Assembly (NCBI RefSeq): GCF_030687895.1
Contig: NZ_CP117452.1
Span: 186,001-250,000, forward strand
DNA: 64,000 bases
Origin: Pseudomonas sp. FP198
Lineage (GTDB): Bacteria; Pseudomonadota; Gammaproteobacteria; Pseudomonadales; Pseudomonadaceae
Reading direction: 5' to 3'
Shown here: positions 58,402 to 64,000 of the stretch, piece by piece
Layout: each line of letters opens with the position of its first letter
Numbering within the stretch: the stretch's first letter is position 1
Notes under the pieces: generated by a model
What the model was told of the DNA's origin: nothing
The model's database searches: none
The model's input: the letters and a program-made list of their open reading frames with translations, nothing else
Made by a program: the position numbers and the translations under genes

Positions 58402-58857
58402 ATGCGTGTATGGATTGACGCCGACGCCTGCCCGAAGGCCGCAAAGGAACTGGTGGTCAAGTTCGCCTTGAAGCGCCAGTTTGAAGTAGTACTGGTGGCC
58501 GGGCAGCCGCAGATCAAGCCGGGCCTGGCGCTGGTGAAGCTGATCGTGGTGCCCAGCGGGCCTGATGCGGCGGACGATTATCTGGTGGAGCATGCCGTCC
58601 CGGGCGAGCTGGTGATCTGCAGCGACGTGCCGCTGGCCGACCGCCTGGTAAAGAAAGGCGTCGCCGCCCTTGACCCGAGGGGCAAGGAGTTCGACGCGCA
58701 GAACATGGGCGATCGGCTGGCGGTGCGCAACCTGTTCACCGACTTGCGGGAACAGGGCCACATGGGCGGTGGCCCGGCGGCGTACAGCGAGCGGGACAAG
58801 CAGGGATTTGCCAATGCGCTGGATCGGATATTGATGCGGTTGTCTCGAATCTCCTGA
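58402..58857 (+). CDS. YaiI/YqxD (UPF0178) family protein
   Basis: This 151-residue protein has the family opening RVWIDADACPKAAKELVVKFALKR. LVICSDVPLADRLVKKG follows, and the end has the usual GGPAAYSERDKQGFANALDRIL. UPF0178 proteins have a PIN-like fold with acidic residues (D5, D7), so nuclease activity is possible but not established. Stands alone between two REP doublets. Confidence 0.9.
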   Translation: MRVWIDADACPKAAKELVVKFALKRQFEVVLVAGQPQIKPGLALVKLIVVPSGPDAADDYLVEHAVPGELVICSDVPLADRLVKKGVAALDPRGKEFDAQNMGDRLAVRNLFTDLREQGHMGGGPAAYSERDKQGFANALDRILMRLSRIS

Positions 58858-58871
58858 ATGTGTCCGATTCC

Positions 58872-58962
58872 CTGTGGGAACGAGCTTGCTCGCGATAGCG
58901 GTGTATCAGTCAGCACTTATGCGACTGAGTTGACGCCATCGCGAGCAAGCTCGCTCCCACAG
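58872..58962. repeat. REP doublet, GTGGGAGCGAG family
   Basis: CTGTGGGAACGAGCTTGCTCGCGA and its inverted copy are separated by about 40 bases, between the convergent yaiI and elbB genes. Confidence 0.9.
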
Positions 58963-58976
58963 TTGATCGTGTGTGG

Positions 58977-59645
58977 TCACTCATCATTCTCGTGCGTCAG
59001 CTCCAGCACCCGATCCACCAGCTTGTTGATCCCCGAAGCCGCTTCGCTGATGTTCTGCGCCAGCATGTAGGCGGGGGTGCTGACCAGCTTGCGCGCGGTG
59101 TCTTCGACGATATCGGTGACCAGGCACTCTTCATGAGTCCCGCCCATCTTGGTCACGGCAGCGGCGGTGTCGGCGTCCGTGCCGATGGTGCAGGTCACTC
59201 CAGGGCCGTAGATTTTCGCCGCCAGGGCCGGTGAGATGCAGATCAGCCCAACCGGCTTGCCGGCCTCGGCGAAGGCTTCGGTCAACGCCAGGACTTCCGG
59301 CTGGACGCTGCAACCGGCGCCTTCGACGGCAAAGTTGGAGAGGTTTTTCGCCGAGCCGAAGCCGCCGGGCACGATCAGCGCGTCAAAGTCCTCGGCCCTG
59401 GCTTCGCGCAGGTCTTTCACATTGCCCCGGGCGATGCGCGCCGATTCCACCAACACGTTGCGGCTCTCGGGCATTTCCTCGCCGGTCAGGTGATTGATGA
59501 CATGCAATTGGGCGATGTTGGGGGCGAAACACTGGACCTGCGCGCCGCGCTGGTCGAGACGCAGCAAAGTGATCACGCTTTCGTGAATCTCTGCGCCGTC
59601 GTACACGCCACAGCCGGAAAGGATCACTGCAACTTTTTTGCTCAT
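58977..59645 (-). CDS. elbB: Isoprenoid biosynthesis glyoxalase ElbB
   Basis: This 222-residue DJ-1/PfpI-superfamily protein has VAVILSGCGVYDGAEIHESV, then FDALIVPGGFGSAKNLSNFA. The family nucleophile-like cysteine lies in GLICISPALAAKI. E. coli ElbB has glyoxalase III activity and was linked to early isoprenoid synthesis, but its true substrate is uncertain. Its own promoter should lie in the 122-base divergent gap before the sterol desaturase gene. Confidence 0.92.
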   Translation of the reverse strand: MSKKVAVILSGCGVYDGAEIHESVITLLRLDQRGAQVQCFAPNIAQLHVINHLTGEEMPESRNVLVESARIARGNVKDLREARAEDFDALIVPGGFGSAKNLSNFAVEGAGCSVQPEVLALTEAFAEAGKPVGLICISPALAAKIYGPGVTCTIGTDADTAAAVTKMGGTHEECLVTDIVEDTARKLVSTPAYMLAQNISEAASGINKLVDRVLELTHENDE

Positions 59646-59767
59646 GGGCTTTTCTCCAGATTCATGGCGTTAAATGTCTACTAATTTGTCACTCGTTGCC
59701 ATAGGGGGATCCGGCAGCTACACCTAATCTGCCAACACCTTCCTGCCTTGCATGCCCGGGTCGCGTC

Positions 59768-61003
59768 ATGAATTTCATCCTGTATGCCGTGCCGTTTTTC
59801 TTCGTGTTGATTGCGGTCGAGCTGCTGGCCGATCGCTGGCGTGGCGTGAGCCACTACCGGGTGGCGGACGCGATCAACAGCCTGAGCACCGGTGTGCTGT
59901 CGACCACGACGGGGTTGTTGACCAAGGGCGTGGGCCTGGTGACCTATGCCTTTGCCCTGGAGCATCTGGCGGTCTTTCAATGGCCGACCGACCAGGCCTG
60001 GACCTGGGTGGTTGCCTTTGTGCTCTATGACTTCTGCTACTACTGGCTGCACCGCTTGGGCCACGAGCGCAACATCCTCTGGGCCGCGCATTCGGTGCAC
60101 CACCAGAGCGAGGACTACAACCTCTCCACGGCGTTGCGCCAGACCAGCAGCGGTTTCCTGCTGAGCTGGATCTTCTACCTGCCGCTGGCGGTGCTGGGCG
60201 TGCCGCTGCTGGTGTTCGTCAGTGTCGCGGCGTTGAACCTGCTGTATCAGTTCTGGGTGCATACCCAGCACATCCCCAAGCTCGGCTGGCTGGAGTGGTG
60301 CTTCGTCACGCCATCCAATCATCGTGCCCACCATGCACAGAACCCTCTCTACATGGATCGCAACTACGGCGGCGTGTTCATTATTTGGGACCGTCTGTTT
60401 GGCACCTTCCAGGAAGAGGACGACAACGAGCCGGCCATTTTCGGCGTGACCAGGCCACTGGCGAGCTGGAATCCGTTGTGGGCCAATCTGCAGTTCTATG
60501 CGCAACTGTGGGCCGACGCCCGGCGCGCCGAGCGCTGGTGGGACAAACTGCGGATCTGGTTCATGCCCACCGGTTGGCGGCCAGCCGATGTGGCCGCCAG
60601 GTACCCGCAGAACAAGCCGGACCTGAGCCAGTTTCGCAAATTCGAAGTATCCCTGGACGTGCGACAACAGTGGTACGTGGCGCTGCAGTTTTGCGTCTAC
60701 ATCGCCCTGGGCAGTTATTTGATGAACCTGGAAAACAGCCTGCCGGCCACTGCCCTGGTGATGGGGTGGGGAGCGGTAGCGTTGGGTCTGTTCGTGTTGG
60801 GCGCGACTCTGGAGAATCGCCCGTGGGCGCTGAGGCTTGAGCTCTTGCGCCTGGCTGCGAACCTGCCGCTGCTGTGGCTGGCGCCGCTGGCCGGGTTATG
60901 GCCGGCCAGCCCGGTGGCCTGGGTTGGCTTGCTCAGCTACAGCCTGATCAGTGGCATCGGCTTGTACTATTGCCGCAACCGTCTTACTCGCCTGGCGTCG
61001 TAG
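59768..61003 (+). CDS. Sterol desaturase/fatty acid hydroxylase family protein
   Basis: This 411-residue membrane protein has a di-iron oxygenase histidine set: WLHRLGHERN, HSVHHQSEDYN and SNHRAHHAQNP. It has about six helices, several N-terminal to the catalytic domain and a further block at the C-terminus (about 295-410). Family members hydroxylate or desaturate lipids using O2. The substrate is unknown; a membrane lipid is likely. It overlaps convergent dedA by 20 bases. Confidence 0.87.
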   Translation: MNFILYAVPFFFVLIAVELLADRWRGVSHYRVADAINSLSTGVLSTTTGLLTKGVGLVTYAFALEHLAVFQWPTDQAWTWVVAFVLYDFCYYWLHRLGHERNILWAAHSVHHQSEDYNLSTALRQTSSGFLLSWIFYLPLAVLGVPLLVFVSVAALNLLYQFWVHTQHIPKLGWLEWCFVTPSNHRAHHAQNPLYMDRNYGGVFIIWDRLFGTFQEEDDNEPAIFGVTRPLASWNPLWANLQFYAQLWADARRAERWWDKLRIWFMPTGWRPADVAARYPQNKPDLSQFRKFEVSLDVRQQWYVALQFCVYIALGSYLMNLENSLPATALVMGWGAVALGLFVLGATLENRPWALRLELLRLAANLPLLWLAPLAGLWPASPVAWVGLLSYSLISGIGLYYCRNRLTRLAS

Positions 61004-61607
61004 TCTCGGCTGACTTGGCTTGTTCGAGACGTTCTGCCGCAAGGACTTGTCTGGCCAGCCGTGCGTTCTTGATGCGTCGACGCAGCCATAGACCCAAGCC
61101 CAGAACCAGCAGGGCGCCAAGTACCCACAGTTCGTACTTCTTGATGCTGCCCAGCATGCCTTCGAGCACCGCGCCAAAGTGGTACGCGGCAGCCGCCAGG
61201 GCCGTGGCCCAGATCGCCGCGCCGATACCGTTGAGCAGCAGGTAGCGGCCCGGTGGATAGCCAGAGAGGCCGATGGCCACCGGCATCACCGTGCGCAAAC
61301 CGTAGACGAAGCGAAAGCTCAGTACCCAGATATCCGGATGGCGGCGGATGTGCTCCAGCGCGCGATCCCCCATCAACTGCCAGCGCGGCTTGCGCGCCAG
61401 GAGCTTGCGACCATGTTTGCGGCCCAGGAAGTACCACAGCTGATCGCCCGCGTAGCTGCCGCAAAATGCCACGACCACCACCAGGTTGATGTCCATGTAG
61501 CCACGGAACGCCAGGAAGCCTGCGAGCACGAGGATGGTTTCGCCTTCGAAGAACGTGCCGATAAACAGGGCCAAGTAGCCGAAGTCATGCAGAAATTGTT
61601 GGAGCAT
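60984..61607 (-). CDS. DedA-family membrane protein
   Basis: This 207-residue protein has the family SNARE-assoc/VTT domain: FIGTFFEGETILVLAGFLAFRG, then FCGSYAGDQLWYFLGRKHGRKLL, and FVYGLRTVMPVAIGLSGYPPGRYLLLNGIGAAIWA with conserved Arg and Gly-Pro-type loop. DedA proteins are proposed lipid scramblases for recycling undecaprenyl phosphate or phospholipids. The charged C-terminal tail (RRRIKNARLARQVLAAERLEQ) is cytoplasmic. Confidence 0.88.
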   Translation of the reverse strand: MLQQFLHDFGYLALFIGTFFEGETILVLAGFLAFRGYMDINLVVVVAFCGSYAGDQLWYFLGRKHGRKLLARKPRWQLMGDRALEHIRRHPDIWVLSFRFVYGLRTVMPVAIGLSGYPPGRYLLLNGIGAAIWATALAAAAYHFGAVLEGMLGSIKKYELWVLGALLVLGLGLWLRRRIKNARLARQVLAAERLEQAKSAETTTPGE

Positions 61608-61763
61608 TGTCTGGGTGCTGGCGAAATGAACGCGCAGCCTAACCCTTCAGGCACATTCAGGAAAGTATCGAAATGTGTCTGTACGTGAACATTTCCTACA
61701 GAAGACAATCACTGCGACTAGTGGTCGCGCTTCAGCACAACTGTCATGTGTTCGTCATAATGA

Positions 61764-62825
<1,062 letters not shown>

Positions 62826-62842
62826 CCTCCCAGGAACTTGCG

Positions 62843-64000
62843 ATGAATACCGAAGGACTCACAGAAGTTGCCGTAAAAGACGCTCAGCCCGTGGTCGAGC
62901 AAGTCGCCGAAACGCCGCCTGAGCTGGAGGCGGCTCCAGCGGCCGTGCCCGAGCCGGCCCCAGCTCCGGCGATCGCGATCACCAACCTGGATGACAGCAG
63001 CCTGTACATCCATCGCGAGCTGTCGCAACTGCAATTCAACATCCGCGTGCTGGAGCAGGCACTGGATGAGTCCTATCCACTGCTGGAGCGGCTGAAGTTT
63101 TTGCTGATCTTTTCCAGCAACCTGGACGAGTTCTTCGAGATTCGCGTCGCCGGCCTGAAAAAACAGATCACCTTCGCCCGCGAGCAGGCCGGTGCCGATG
63201 GTTTGCAACCGCACCAGGCCCTGGCGCGCATCAGCGAGCTGGTACACGGCCACGTTGACCGCCAGTACGCGATCCTCAACGACATCCTGCTGCCGGAGCT
63301 GGAAAAACATCAGGTCCGCTTCATCCGTCGCCGCTACTGGACGACCAAGCTCAAGACCTGGGTACGCCGTTACTTCCGCGACGAGATCGCCCCGATCATT
63401 ACCCCGATCGGCCTCGACCCGACGCACCCGTTCCCATTGCTGGTGAACAAGAGCCTGAACTTCATCGTCGAGCTGGAAGGCATCGACGCCTTTGGTCGCG
63501 ATTCCGGCCTGGCGATCATTCCGGCGCCGCGTCTGCTGCCGCGCATTATCCGCGTGCCGGAAGACGTCGGCGGGCCTGGCGACAACTATGTGTTCCTGTC
63601 GTCAATGATCCACGCCCATGCCGATGACCTGTTCCAGGGCATGAAGGTGAAGGGTTGCTACCAGTTCCGCCTGACCCGTAACGCCGACCTGTCGGTAGAC
63701 ACCGAGGACGTCGAAGACCTGGCCCGCGCCCTGCGCGGCGAGCTGTTCTCCCGCCGTTACGGCGATGCGGTGCGCCTGGAAGTGGCCGACACCTGTCCGA
63801 AACATCTGTCCGACTACCTGCTCAAGCAGTTCAACCTGCACGAGACCGAGCTGTATCAGGTCAATGGTCCGGTGAACCTGACGCGGCTGTTCAGCATCAC
63901 CGGCCTGGACAGCCATCCGGAGCTGCAGTACTCGCCGTTTACGCCGCAGATTCCGAAACTGCTGCAAAACAGCGAGAACATTTTCAGCGTGGTCAGCAAG
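62843..64000 (+). CDS. ppk: Polyphosphate kinase PPK1 (5' part)
   Basis: The frame is open from ATG 62843 to the window end (386 codons), so the 3' half of the usual roughly 690-740-residue protein is missing. An Ala/Pro/Glu-rich N-terminal extension of about 50 residues precedes the PPK core. The core starts with SLYIHRELSQLQFNIRVLEQA, then FSSNLDEFFEIRVAGLKKQ and NKSLNFIVELEG. PPK1 makes polyphosphate from ATP and reverses the reaction. The catalytic histidines lie beyond the window end. Confidence 0.93.
   Translation, partial: MNTEGLTEVAVKDAQPVVEQVAETPPELEAAPAAVPEPAPAPAIAITNLDDSSLYIHRELSQLQFNIRVLEQALDESYPLLERLKFLLIFSSNLDEFFEIRVAGLKKQITFAREQAGADGLQPHQALARISELVHGHVDRQYAILNDILLPELEKHQVRFIRRRYWTTKLKTWVRRYFRDEIAPIITPIGLDPTHPFPLLVNKSLNFIVELEGIDAFGRDSGLAIIPAPRLLPRIIRVPEDVGGPGDNYVFLSSMIHAHADDLFQGMKVKGCYQFRLTRNADLSVDTEDVEDLARALRGELFSRRYGDAVRLEVADTCPKHLSDYLLKQFNLHETELYQVNGPVNLTRLFSITGLDSHPELQYSPFTPQIPKLLQNSENIFSVVSK

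Overview
The window is a 64 kb piece of chromosome from a fluorescent Pseudomonas, most likely the P. fluorescens group. It has high-GC coding sequence and the REP families typical of that group (head GTGGGAGCGAG...). Its gene order follows, almost gene for gene, the P. aeruginosa PAO1 stretch that I recall as running from pauR/cycB back to hemB/ppk. Family assignments rest on motifs and synteny read by eye; no database search was possible.

Layout. 0-15.9 kb: pauR-like regulator, cytochrome c5, a CoA hydrolase/transferase, xpt, the Rep helicase, a GGDEF-EAL phosphodiesterase, a MATE pump divergent from a LysR regulator, a chemoreceptor, a tandem REP array, a periplasmic mutarotase-like protein and comM. 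15.9-24.3 kb: an accessory block between comM and ubiK, which I recall as neighbours in PAO1. It holds a rhodanese remnant, an MFS exporter, a short unknown ORF, and a leftward operon of two uncharacterised proteins followed by a split MacB-type exporter (ATPase, FtsX permease, TolC, HlyD). This is the most novel part of the window. 24.3-36.9 kb: core housekeeping, with ubiK, glnK-amtB (sigma-54 promoter with two NtrC-like sites), yjbQ, sutA, the lptM-lysA-dapF-DUF484-xerC-HAD operon, cyaY, rnk with a two-hairpin leader, and cyaA. 37-49 kb: small proteins, a GST, argH, then the algR-hemC-hemDX-hemY cluster, a frameshifted dsbB-like gene, algQ, a FKBP and the KPAA-repeat algP. 49-64 kb: an ABC-F protein, an MscS-like channel, a LysE exporter, an LpoB/YcfL lipoprotein operon, a cytochrome c-FTR1 iron permease, yaiI, elbB, a sterol desaturase-like enzyme, dedA, hemB and the 5' part of ppk.

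How genes work together. Heme synthesis (hemB, hemC, hemDX, hemY) and cytochrome/iron proteins recur. Nitrogen sensing (glnK-amtB), cAMP (cyaA, with a Vfr/CRP-type palindrome before algR), c-di-GMP, slow growth and stress (sutA, algQ/Rsd, ppk, rnk), and envelope maintenance (lptM, dapF, LpoB group) are the main themes.

Departures from the expected core order are: no algZ/fimS before algR, hemD and hemX joined in one reading frame, a one-base frameshift in the dsbB homologue, and the accessory block beside comM. Eleven REP sites of three types fall between genes.
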